From the NCBI GenBank assembly GCA_014879735.1, contig JACSRN010000103.1:52808-116807 (forward strand): DNA of 64,000 nt. Direction: 5' to 3'. A program made the translations under genes and the position numbers. Below are positions 19,815 through 27,793 of the stretch, in pieces (positions within the stretch are counted from its first letter, which is position 1; each line of letters opens with the position of its first letter). The DNA comes from Paracoccaceae bacterium (GTDB lineage Bacteria; Pseudomonadota; Alphaproteobacteria; Rhodobacterales; Rhodobacteraceae). Under the pieces are notes generated by a model. It searched no databases and was not told the DNA's origin. It worked only from the letters and a program-made list of their open reading frames with translations.

Positions 19815-20756
19815 TCAGGCCTCCTTCGCGCGATCGGTGAACTGCTTCAGCAGCGGCGTCAGGGCAAAGACGGCAGCCACCAGCATGACATAGAGGAAGA
19901 AGACCGCCATGGTGGATGCATAGTCCATCCGGAAGAGCTTCAGGCCGGTACGGTAGAGATAGAAGGTCATCGTCTCGGTCGCAGTGCCCGGCCCGCCCCG
20001 TGTCAGCACGGCGACGGCATCATAGAGACGCACGCAGTCGATGGTGCGCAGCACCAGAACCAGGAACAGCACGGGTTTCAGCAGCGGGAAGGTCAGCGTC
20101 GTCAGCACCCGCCATTTCGACGCGCCATCCAGTTCGGCGGCTTCGAACGGTTCTTTCGGCAGCGCTTGCAGGCCGGCCAGCGCGATCAGCGCGACAAAGG
20201 GCGTCCACTGCCAGATGTCAAACAGCACCACCGACCAGAGTGCGATGGTGTAATCGCCCAGCCAGTTGGGTTCAGGCAGGCCAAGAAGCCCCAGCACCCA
20301 GTTCAGCACCCCGAACTGCGTATCGTAGAGATAGCGCCAGAACAGGCCGGTCACAGCGGCCGAGGTGGCCAGCGGCAGGATCAGCAGCGACCGGGTGATC
20401 CCCTTGGCGAAGGTGGCGCCATGCAGCAGGAAGGCGATCGCCACGCCGAGGATCATCTCCAGCCCCACCGCCACGACGGTGAATTTCAGCGTGACCCAGC
20501 CGGCTTGCCAGAACTGGTTGTCGGCAAAGACGATACGGTAGTTGGTCAGGCCGACATAGTCGCCGATCTTGCCGCGCGACAGATCTCCCATGCGGAAGGT
20601 CACATCCAGCGCCTGGATCAGGGGCAGGATGGCGAAGATCAGGGTGATCAGCATGGCCGGCGCGATCAGCAGGATCGAAAACCAGCGATCCGACATACCC
20701 GATTTTCCGGGCGGGGGCGAACCGGCAAGGCCGGCGGATTCCGGTGCAGCAGACAT
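19815..20756 (-). CDS. Carbohydrate/polyol ABC transporter permease (MalF-type)
   Basis: EAA motif ALPKEPFEAAELDGASKWRVLTTLTFPLLKPVLFLVLVLRTID; multiple TMs. Confidence 0.9.
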   Translation of the reverse strand: MSAAPESAGLAGSPPPGKSGMSDRWFSILLIAPAMLITLIFAILPLIQALDVTFRMGDLSRGKIGDYVGLTNYRIVFADNQFWQAGWVTLKFTVVAVGLEMILGVAIAFLLHGATFAKGITRSLLILPLATSAAVTGLFWRYLYDTQFGVLNWVLGLLGLPEPNWLGDYTIALWSVVLFDIWQWTPFVALIALAGLQALPKEPFEAAELDGASKWRVLTTLTFPLLKPVLFLVLVLRTIDCVRLYDAVAVLTRGGPGTATETMTFYLYRTGLKLFRMDYASTMAVFFLYVMLVAAVFALTPLLKQFTDRAKEA

Positions 20757-20784
20757 CGGTCTTCCTTGCGGGGGTAACGGAAAC

Positions 20785-20810
20785 CGGGGGCGACGCCGTG
20801 GCCGCCCCCG
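20785..20810 (-). other. Intercistronic hairpin between SBP and permease genes
   Basis: Perfect 8-bp inverted repeat CGGGGGCG (20785-20792) / CGCCCCCG (20803-20810), 10-nt loop. Confidence 0.5.
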
Positions 20811-20825
20811 CGGGACAATCGTCGA

Positions 20826-22166
20826 TCAGTTGGCGATCGGGCAGGGGCCGCCGCAGATCTTCGCGACATCGGCCGCTAGCTGTTCTGCGGCTTCACGCAC
20901 GGTGATCTGGCCGGCCGCAGCCGCCTGCAGCGGGATCTGCATCGTATTGTAGATCTTTGCGCCGAAGGGCGTTTTGAACAGGTTGGACGAGAAGCCCGAC
21001 ATCGAATCGAAGATCATGTTCAGCGTCGCATACTGGCCGTTCGTCGCGCGCCGTTCGGAGGTGGCGAAAGCCGGGTCGGTCAGGACCGAGGTCAGCGTCG
21101 AGGCGCCGCCCAGTTCTGCGAACTGCTTCTGGATCTCGTAGCCGCCGATATGGGCGACGAACTTCATCGCCATGTCGGGCTGGGCCGAGCTGGACGAAAC
21201 CGCCAGCAGGAAGCCGCCCACATAGGCCTTCTTGCCCGGCGCCTCGATCGCGGCGACCTTGGCTCCGGGGCAATTGTCCTCGGTCTTCACCGCATTGGGC
21301 CACTGGTCGAGGAAGAAGCCATGCGTCATCGCAATCTGGCAATCCTTCATCTGGTTCATCACGCCGTCATAGGTGACGGTCAGCGCGGCGGGAGGGGCGA
21401 ATTTCAGTTCTTCCACATATTCGCCAAGCACCTTCTCCACGTCGTCGACCGGAACAGTGCCCTCGGCAGTCAGCCAGTCGGACCCCATGCCCCAGAGCGG
21501 CGCCGAAAGCTCGTCCTGGATTTCCGGGAACGGGCCGGCCATCAGGCCCACGCCGTAGAAGTCCTTGGTCAGCACCTCGCCCTTCAGCGTCTCGCCGGCC
21601 TTGCGGGTGAAGAACTCGGCAATGTCGCGATGCTGTTCCCAGGTGGTGGGATCGGCAAGGTCATAGCCATACTTGGCCTTGAACGCTGCCTGCTCGCCGG
21701 CATCGTCGATCAGATCCTGCCGGATGAACATGCCCGCGGTATAGGTGTAATAGGGCAGGCCCCAGACGTCGCCCTTGTATTCCACCGTCATCGCCCGCAG
21801 CGTCGGCGACACATCGTTCAGCAGTTCCTGCTTGTCTGCGAAGAAGTCGGTCATCGGCAGGATGAAGCCGTTTTCGGCGAACTCGGCCTTTTCGGCGGTC
21901 TCCAGCGTCACCACGTCATAGGCGCCGGTCTGGCCGACCATCTCGATGACTTGCTTGTTGTAAAGCTGCGAATTGTCGATGTTGACAACCGTCACCTTGG
22001 CGCAGTTGTCATCTTCAAAGCTTTTCACGAAGTTCGCCATGGCGTCGGTATAAAAGCCCGCAATGGTCGACCAGGTGATTTCTACGGGATCCGCACATTC
22101 CTGCGCAAAGGCCCCGCCAGCCGACAACAACGCCAGCAGGCTCGCCGAAGCAAGCGATTTTCTCAT
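20826..22166 (-). CDS. ABC transporter extracellular solute-binding protein
   Basis: MRKSLASASLLALLSAGGAFAQECADPVEITWSTIAGFYTDAMANFVKSFE, signal peptide and SBP_bac_1-like body. Confidence 0.88.
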   Translation of the reverse strand: MRKSLASASLLALLSAGGAFAQECADPVEITWSTIAGFYTDAMANFVKSFEDDNCAKVTVVNIDNSQLYNKQVIEMVGQTGAYDVVTLETAEKAEFAENGFILPMTDFFADKQELLNDVSPTLRAMTVEYKGDVWGLPYYTYTAGMFIRQDLIDDAGEQAAFKAKYGYDLADPTTWEQHRDIAEFFTRKAGETLKGEVLTKDFYGVGLMAGPFPEIQDELSAPLWGMGSDWLTAEGTVPVDDVEKVLGEYVEELKFAPPAALTVTYDGVMNQMKDCQIAMTHGFFLDQWPNAVKTEDNCPGAKVAAIEAPGKKAYVGGFLLAVSSSSAQPDMAMKFVAHIGGYEIQKQFAELGGASTLTSVLTDPAFATSERRATNGQYATLNMIFDSMSGFSSNLFKTPFGAKIYNTMQIPLQAAAAGQITVREAAEQLAADVAKICGGPCPIAN

Positions 22167-22212
22167 GACTGACCTCCTCCCAGATGGTCTTGGTGATTCT
22201 TCGGCCAGCATG

Positions 22213-22222
22213 TAACATGTCA
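22213..22222. promoter_or_regulatory. Candidate GntR operator TAACATGTCA (site 1, with a degenerate copy GATCATGTCA at 22225-22234)
   Basis: Near-palindrome also found as TGACATGTTA at 22320-22329 and TAACATGTCT at 14226-14235. Confidence 0.45.
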
Positions 22223-22319
22223 GAGATCATGTCAAAGCTTGTTGTTTGTCGTGTTTCATCGAGTATACCAGCATGGTGCGACATGCCGATCACGCTGCGG
22301 TTGCTGGATTGCAATCCGC

Positions 22320-22329
22320 TGACATGTTA
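22320..22329. promoter_or_regulatory. Candidate GntR operator TGACATGTTA (site 2, reverse complement of site 1)
   Basis: Exact reverse complement of TAACATGTCA, 30-40 bp upstream of the diol dehydratase start. Confidence 0.45.
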
Positions 22330-22358
22330 GCGATTCTGCGCAAGACAGGAGGATGAGC

Positions 22359-24593
22359 ATGGAAAGGTCGAAGCGATTCGAGGTGCGGTCAAGGCGTCCG
22401 GTGAACCTGGATACTTTCGTGGCCGAGGATGCCGGGCTGGGCCTGGTCGCCATGGACAGCCCCAACGACCCCACCCCCAGCCTGACCCTGGTGCAGGGTC
22501 GCATCGTCGAGATGGACGGGCGCGAAGAGGCCGATTTCGACACGATCGACCGCTACATCGCCGCCCATGCCATCGACCGCAGCGTGGCCGAAGAGGCGAT
22601 GGCGCTCCCCTCGCTTGACCTGGCGCGGCACCTGGTGGACATCTCGACCCCCCGGGCCGAGCTGATCCGGCTGCTGTCGGGCTGCACGCCCGCAAAGCTT
22701 TGCCAGATCATGTCGCATCTGAACGTCGTCGAGATGATGATGGCGCTGCAGAAGATGCGCGCTCGCCGCACACCCGGCAATCAGGCCCATGTCACCAACT
22801 GGCGCGAAAACCCGGTGCTGATGGCGGCCGATGCGGCAGAGGCGGCGCTGCGCGGTTTCGACGAGCTGGAAACCACCTGCCGCGTCGCCCGCATGGCTCC
22901 GTTCAACGCGCTGGCGTTGCTGGTTGGATCGCAGACCGGCCGCGGCGGGGTGATGACGCAATGCGCGGTGGAAGAAGCGCTGAACCTGCGGCTTGGCCTG
23001 AAGGGGCTGACGACCTATGCCGAAACCCTGTCGGTCTATGGCACCGACGATGCGCTGCGCGATGGCGACGACACGCCCTGGTCCAAGGGCCTGCTCGCCT
23101 CGGCCTATGCCTCGCGCGGGATCAAGATCCGCTTCACCTCGGGCACCGGCTCGGAAACGCTGATGGGCTATGAAGACGGCAAGTCCATGCTCTATCTCGA
23201 AGCGCGCTGCCTGCTGCTGGTCAAGGGCGCAGGGGCGCAGGGCGTGCAGAACGGAGCGATTTCCTGCGTGGCCCTGACCGGCGCATTGCCCCAGGGCGTT
23301 CGCGCCATCCTGGCCGAAAATCTGATCGCTGCCGCGCTGGGGCTGGAGGTCGCCTCGGGCAATGACGCGATGTCATCGCATTCCGACATGCGCAAGGCCG
23401 CGAAGCTGATGCTGCAATTCCTGCCGGGCACCGATTTCGTCACATCGGGCTATTCCTCGATGCCGCGGCGCGACAACATGTTCGGCGGCGGCAATTTCGA
23501 CGCCGAGGATCTGGACGACTGGATGATCATCCAGCGCGACATGCGGGTGAACGCGGGGATTTTCCCGATCACCGAGGACCAGGCCATCGCCGTGCGCCGC
23601 CGCGCAGGGCAGGCAATGCAGGCGGTGTTCCGCGGCTTTGGCTTTCCCGAGATCCGCGACGACGAAATCGAGGCAGCGGCGCTGGCCTATAACTCCGACG
23701 ACATGCCGGATCGCGACCTGGTGGCCGATATCGCCGCCGCGCAGGATTTTCTCGAAGGGCCGCTGACCGCGCTGGATGTGGCGCGGGCGCTGGACGAAAG
23801 CGGGTTCGCCGACGTCGCCGCCAACGTCCTTGCCATGCAGCGCGTGCGCGTGGTGGGCGATTATCTGCAGCCTGCGGCGGTGCTGGATGCCGATTTCGCG
23901 GCGAAAAGTGCCTTCACCGACCGCAACGATTACCTCGGCCCCGGCACCGGCTATCGGGTTGCAGGCGAAACCTGGGCGCGACTGTCCGCCATCCCGCAAC
24001 AGCAGACCGCCGCACAGATGGTGCCGCTGACATCTGGCGCGGCGGGCGTGCGCCTGTTGCCGCGCGGCCCGGCGGTTTCCGGCACCCGTACCGACGAGGT
24101 GGTTGTCGGGCTTGGCCCCGCCTTTGCCGAGGATCTGGACCATACGCTGTGCGGGCTGAGCCATGGGCAAGTCCTTGCCGCGCTGACCGAGGGGATCACG
24201 GCGCAGGGTCTGGTCCCGCGTTTCGTGCGCTTTCACGACACCGCCGACTGCGGCCTGATCGGCTGGCAGGCGGCACAGCTTTCGGGATCGGGGATCGGCA
24301 TCGGGCTTCAGTCCAAGGGCACCACGCTGATCACCCGCAAGGGGCTGGCTCCGCTGAACAATCTGGAACTCTTTTCGCAGGCGCCGCTCCTGTCCCGCGA
24401 GGCTTATGTCCAGATCGGTGCCAATGCGGCCAGCCATGCCCTGGGTCGCCCGCCGATGCCGGTGCCGGTGCGCGTCGACAACATGTCGCGGCTGCGGCTG
24501 ATCGTGCATGCCATGCTGATGCACAAACGTGAAATCGCGGCAGTCCGGGCCGGACAGGCCGCCGAAGATCTGGAGCTCGGCTTCGATGCCTGA
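22359..24593 (+). CDS. B12-dependent propanediol/glycerol dehydratase, fused large (PduC-like) and medium (PduD-like) subunits
   Basis: N-terminal part collinear with PduC (MERSKRFEVRSRRPVNLDTF, AMDSPNDPTPS, MSHLNVVEMMMALQKMRARRTPGNQAHVTN, DDTPWSKGLLASAYASRGIKIRFTSGTGSE); C-terminal part collinear with PduD (GTRTDEVVVGLGPAF, LSGSGIGIGLQSKGTTLI, LNNLELFSQAPLL). RBS AGGAGG favours ATG 22359 over 22353. Confidence 0.93.
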   Translation: MERSKRFEVRSRRPVNLDTFVAEDAGLGLVAMDSPNDPTPSLTLVQGRIVEMDGREEADFDTIDRYIAAHAIDRSVAEEAMALPSLDLARHLVDISTPRAELIRLLSGCTPAKLCQIMSHLNVVEMMMALQKMRARRTPGNQAHVTNWRENPVLMAADAAEAALRGFDELETTCRVARMAPFNALALLVGSQTGRGGVMTQCAVEEALNLRLGLKGLTTYAETLSVYGTDDALRDGDDTPWSKGLLASAYASRGIKIRFTSGTGSETLMGYEDGKSMLYLEARCLLLVKGAGAQGVQNGAISCVALTGALPQGVRAILAENLIAAALGLEVASGNDAMSSHSDMRKAAKLMLQFLPGTDFVTSGYSSMPRRDNMFGGGNFDAEDLDDWMIIQRDMRVNAGIFPITEDQAIAVRRRAGQAMQAVFRGFGFPEIRDDEIEAAALAYNSDDMPDRDLVADIAAAQDFLEGPLTALDVARALDESGFADVAANVLAMQRVRVVGDYLQPAAVLDADFAAKSAFTDRNDYLGPGTGYRVAGETWARLSAIPQQQTAAQMVPLTSGAAGVRLLPRGPAVSGTRTDEVVVGLGPAFAEDLDHTLCGLSHGQVLAALTEGITAQGLVPRFVRFHDTADCGLIGWQAAQLSGSGIGIGLQSKGTTLITRKGLAPLNNLELFSQAPLLSREAYVQIGANAASHALGRPPMPVPVRVDNMSRLRLIVHAMLMHKREIAAVRAGQAAEDLELGFDA

Positions 24594-24978
24594 CCATCGC
24601 GATACCGACATCGACCCCCGCCGCCGCGAATCGTCGATGCTGCCGGAAGATATCTCGCTGGATGCCCTGCGCGCCGGCGGGATCGAGCCGGAGGATGTGA
24701 CGATCCGCCGCCGCACGCTGGATGCGCAGGCCGAACGGGCCGAGGCAGAGGGCTTTCCCCAGCTTGCACGCAACTTCCGCCGCGCAGCGGAACTGACGGC
24801 GATCCCAGCGCCGGTGTTGCTTGATCTATACGAGAAGCTGCGCCCCAAGCGCGCGCGCTACGAAGAACTTCTGGCGCTGTCGCAAGAGGTTACTGCGCGG
24901 TTCGACGCGCCGGAAACCGGCGCCTATATCCGCGAGGCGGCCGAGGTTTACCGCACCAAGGGACTGGTTCGCGACTAG
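24586..24978 (+). CDS. pduE: Propanediol/glycerol dehydratase small subunit (PduE-like)
   Basis: MPDHRDTDIDPRR...SLDALRAGGIEPEDVTIRRRTLDAQAERAEAEGFPQLARNFRRAAELTAIPAPVLLDLYEKLRPKRARYEELL; overlaps the upstream gene by 8 bp. Confidence 0.9.
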   Translation: MPDHRDTDIDPRRRESSMLPEDISLDALRAGGIEPEDVTIRRRTLDAQAERAEAEGFPQLARNFRRAAELTAIPAPVLLDLYEKLRPKRARYEELLALSQEVTARFDAPETGAYIREAAEVYRTKGLVRD

Positions 24979-25003
24979 GGCTGCACCGGCCATGCCCAGC
25001 AAC

Positions 25004-25043
25004 CATCCGGCGTACCGGATGCCCGGCCCCCCGGGGCCGGGCA
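25004..25043. terminator. Two tandem perfect hairpins between convergent genes
   Basis: CATCCGG-CGTA-CCGGATG (25004-25021), then TGCCCGGCCCC-CC-GGGGCCGGGCA (25020-25043). Confidence 0.5.
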
Positions 25044-25083
25044 CCCGCTGGCCGGAAAGGATCCCGGCCGACGATTTCCGCGA

Positions 25084-26754
25084 TCAGGCGGGCTGCATGG
25101 GGTCGCGCATGCCGGCGGCATCACGGGCCGCGATCGCGTCTTCGTAGCCGGCATCCGCATGGCGGATGACGCCGATGCCCGGGTCGACATGCAGGCATTT
25201 CGCCAGACGCCGAGCCGCCCCTTCGCTCCCATCGGCGACCAGCAGGTGGCCTGCAGAGATCGAACCGCCCATGCCGCTGCCGGCCCCCTGGTGAATGGTG
25301 ACGAGATCGGCGCCACAGGCGGCATTCAGCAGGGCGTTCAGCAAGGGCCAATCTGCCACCGCGTCGGTCCCGTCCTTCATGGCTTCGGTCTCGCGCGTCG
25401 GCTGCGCGACCGAGCCGGTGTCGAGGTGATCGCGCGAGATCACCAGCGGCGCGGCGACCTTGCCGCTGCGCACAAGATCGTTCAGCAGCGCGCCCAGGCG
25501 TTCGCGCTCGCCCATGCCCAGCCAGCAGGTCCGGGCGGGCAGACCCTGGATCGCTACCTTCTCTCTGGCCATGTCCATCCAGGTGCGCAGCAGCGGGTCG
25601 TCCGAGAATTCCGCCTGTACGGTCGCATCGGTCGTCCGCAGATCCGCCTCGTCGCCCGAAAGGCAGATCCAGCGCAGCGGCCCGCGCCCGCGCGAAAAGC
25701 TGGGCCGGATGAACATCGGGACGAAGCCGCCGATGTCGAAGGCATTGGCGACACCGTTTTCCCGGGCGTGGCCGCGCAGGTAGTTGCCATATTCGAAGAC
25801 GATCGCCCCGTCGCGCTGAAAGTCCAGCATCGCCCGGATATGCGCGCTCATGCTGTCAAGGCTGCGGCGGGTGTATTCGCCCGGATCCTTTTCCCGCAGC
25901 GTCGTGGCCTCGGACAATGCGAGCCCGGCAGGAACATAGCCGTTCAGCGGATCGTGGGCAGAGGTCTGGTCGGTCACGATTGCCGGCTTCAGGCCCATCG
26001 TCCGCAGCCGCGGCAGCAGTTCGGCGGCATTGCCGATCAGCGCGATGCCAAGCTGGCGACCGTTCTGCGCCGCCTCGCGCGCAAGGGCCATCGCCTGTGC
26101 CGGGTCATCGCAGATCAGATCGCAATAGCCGGTGTCGACCCGGCGTTCGGCCCGGCTGCGGTCGACCTCGACCGCGATGCAGACACCGCCGGCCATCTTG
26201 ACCGCCAGGGGCTGCGCCCCGCCCATGCCGCCCAAACCCGCCGTCAGCACGATCCGCCCGCGCAGATCGCCTTCGGGCATCTGCTTGCCGCAGGCCGCGA
26301 AGGTTTCATAGGTGCCCTGCAGGATACCCTGAGTGCCGATATAGGCCCAGGTGCCGGCCGTGTACTGGCCGTACATCATCAGGCCCTTGGCCTCGAGCAT
26401 CCGGTAGTGATCCCAGGTCGCCCATTTGCCGACAAGATTGGTATTGGCGCACAACACGCGGGAGCAATCCTCATGCGTGCGGAAAACCGCGACGGGCTTT
26501 CCGGACTGGATCACCATGGTCTCGTCGTTTTCCAGCGCCTTCAGCGTCTCGACGATGGCATGATAGCTTTCCCAGTTGCGCGCCGCCTTGCCCGAACCGC
26601 CGTAGATGATCAGTTCCTCGGGCTTCTCGCCGTTCGCGATCGTATTCTCCAGCATCCGCAACATACCTTCCTGCCGCCAGCCCTTGCAGCGCAGTTCGGT
26701 GCCGCGACCAATGGTGAAGTTGCGCAGGTTCGAGATCGGTTTCGTCATCGTCAT
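25084..26754 (-). CDS. hutU: Urocanate hydratase family protein (copy 1, retains active-site Cys motif)
   Basis: GRGTELRCKGWRQEGMLRMLENTIANGEKPEELIIYGGSGKAARNWE, LTAGLGGMGGAQPLAVKMAGG, GLPARTCWLGMGERERLG, RDHLDTGSVAQPTRETEAMKDGTDAVADWPLLNALLN. Confidence 0.85.
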   Translation of the reverse strand: MTMTKPISNLRNFTIGRGTELRCKGWRQEGMLRMLENTIANGEKPEELIIYGGSGKAARNWESYHAIVETLKALENDETMVIQSGKPVAVFRTHEDCSRVLCANTNLVGKWATWDHYRMLEAKGLMMYGQYTAGTWAYIGTQGILQGTYETFAACGKQMPEGDLRGRIVLTAGLGGMGGAQPLAVKMAGGVCIAVEVDRSRAERRVDTGYCDLICDDPAQAMALAREAAQNGRQLGIALIGNAAELLPRLRTMGLKPAIVTDQTSAHDPLNGYVPAGLALSEATTLREKDPGEYTRRSLDSMSAHIRAMLDFQRDGAIVFEYGNYLRGHARENGVANAFDIGGFVPMFIRPSFSRGRGPLRWICLSGDEADLRTTDATVQAEFSDDPLLRTWMDMAREKVAIQGLPARTCWLGMGERERLGALLNDLVRSGKVAAPLVISRDHLDTGSVAQPTRETEAMKDGTDAVADWPLLNALLNAACGADLVTIHQGAGSGMGGSISAGHLLVADGSEGAARRLAKCLHVDPGIGVIRHADAGYEDAIAARDAAGMRDPMQPA

Positions 26755-26845
26755 CTCCTGAGGATGGTCAGCGGGCGCGTGCGTGCGCCGGGGGCGTCGC
26801 GACGCATCGGAATTTTGGCCGGTCACAACCCGCATCCGGCAGGCG

Positions 26846-27790
26846 TCAGGGCCGGTTCATTTCCACGCCGATCCACGAGGCGATCAGCCGGGTGATCAGC
26901 AGGCTGGTGATGCCGTTCACATCCAGCCCGGGGAAATGTTCGGCCACGTTCATGCCGACGATTTCATGCTGGGCCGCAAGCCCCATGAAGATGTCCTGCG
27001 CATCGGGAAAGCTCAGCCCGCCGGGCAGAGGTGCGCTGGTGCCGGGGGCTTCGGACGGATCGATTCCGTCGACGTCAAAGGCGATGTAGACGCGCGAGCC
27101 GGGCGCCAGCAGGTCAAGCACGCTGCGCGCGCCCTTTGCCCGCACCTCGCGCGCGGTGATCACGGCATTGCCGGCCGCCAGCGTATCGGCCTGGTCGATG
27201 GCGCGTGCGCTGCCAAGGCCGCGACCGCCGACATGCAGGATGCGCTCGACCCAGGGCGCTTCGGAGGCGCGGCGCATCGGGCTGGAATAGCCCTCGCGGA
27301 TGCCGCCGACCTCGTCGCGAAAGTCGATATGGGCATCGAACTGGACCACTGTGACCGGCGCTTGCGCCCGAAATCCGCGGATCGCCATCCAGGTCGTGGA
27401 ATCGTCGCCGCCCAGAATGATGGGCCGGGCGCCGCGCTCCAGCACGCGCGCGACCACGGCGGAAACCCGTTCCGAATTGGCGTCCAGCGTTCCGGGCTCC
27501 GCCAGCACATCGCCAAGATCGCGCACCGGATGCGGCTTGCCTGCGAAGGGCAGGCCGCCCAGATCGATGTCGTAGCGGTCCTGCATGTCGCCATAGCGAT
27601 GCGAGCGCGCGCGCAGCGCTGCGGGGGCGTCCGAGGCGCCGCCGGCCACATTGCGCATGGTGTAGGGATAGCCGAACGGCGCGCCGATCACGGCATAGGG
27701 CGCGTCCAGGTCGTCAACCGAGGCGCAGGCCGGTGCGCCAAGAAAGCGCGGCATGCCCGGAGCAATCGGAATCGTGCGGGTATCGGTCAT
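26846..27790 (-). CDS. Ureohydrolase family protein (agmatinase/formiminoglutamase-like)
   Basis: APFGYPYTMRNVAGGASDAPAALR, LGGDDSTTWMAIRGF, VQFDAHIDF, YIAFDVDGIDPSEAPGTSAPLPGGLSF. Confidence 0.82.
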   Translation of the reverse strand: MTDTRTIPIAPGMPRFLGAPACASVDDLDAPYAVIGAPFGYPYTMRNVAGGASDAPAALRARSHRYGDMQDRYDIDLGGLPFAGKPHPVRDLGDVLAEPGTLDANSERVSAVVARVLERGARPIILGGDDSTTWMAIRGFRAQAPVTVVQFDAHIDFRDEVGGIREGYSSPMRRASEAPWVERILHVGGRGLGSARAIDQADTLAAGNAVITAREVRAKGARSVLDLLAPGSRVYIAFDVDGIDPSEAPGTSAPLPGGLSFPDAQDIFMGLAAQHEIVGMNVAEHFPGLDVNGITSLLITRLIASWIGVEMNRP

Positions 27791-27793
27791 GGG

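Noticed and set aside
22167-22352. Possible cobalamin riboswitch upstream of the B12-dependent dehydratase
   Set aside because: No B12-box or the conserved core of the cobalamin riboswitch was seen; the region is only 186 bp and is better explained by protein operators.
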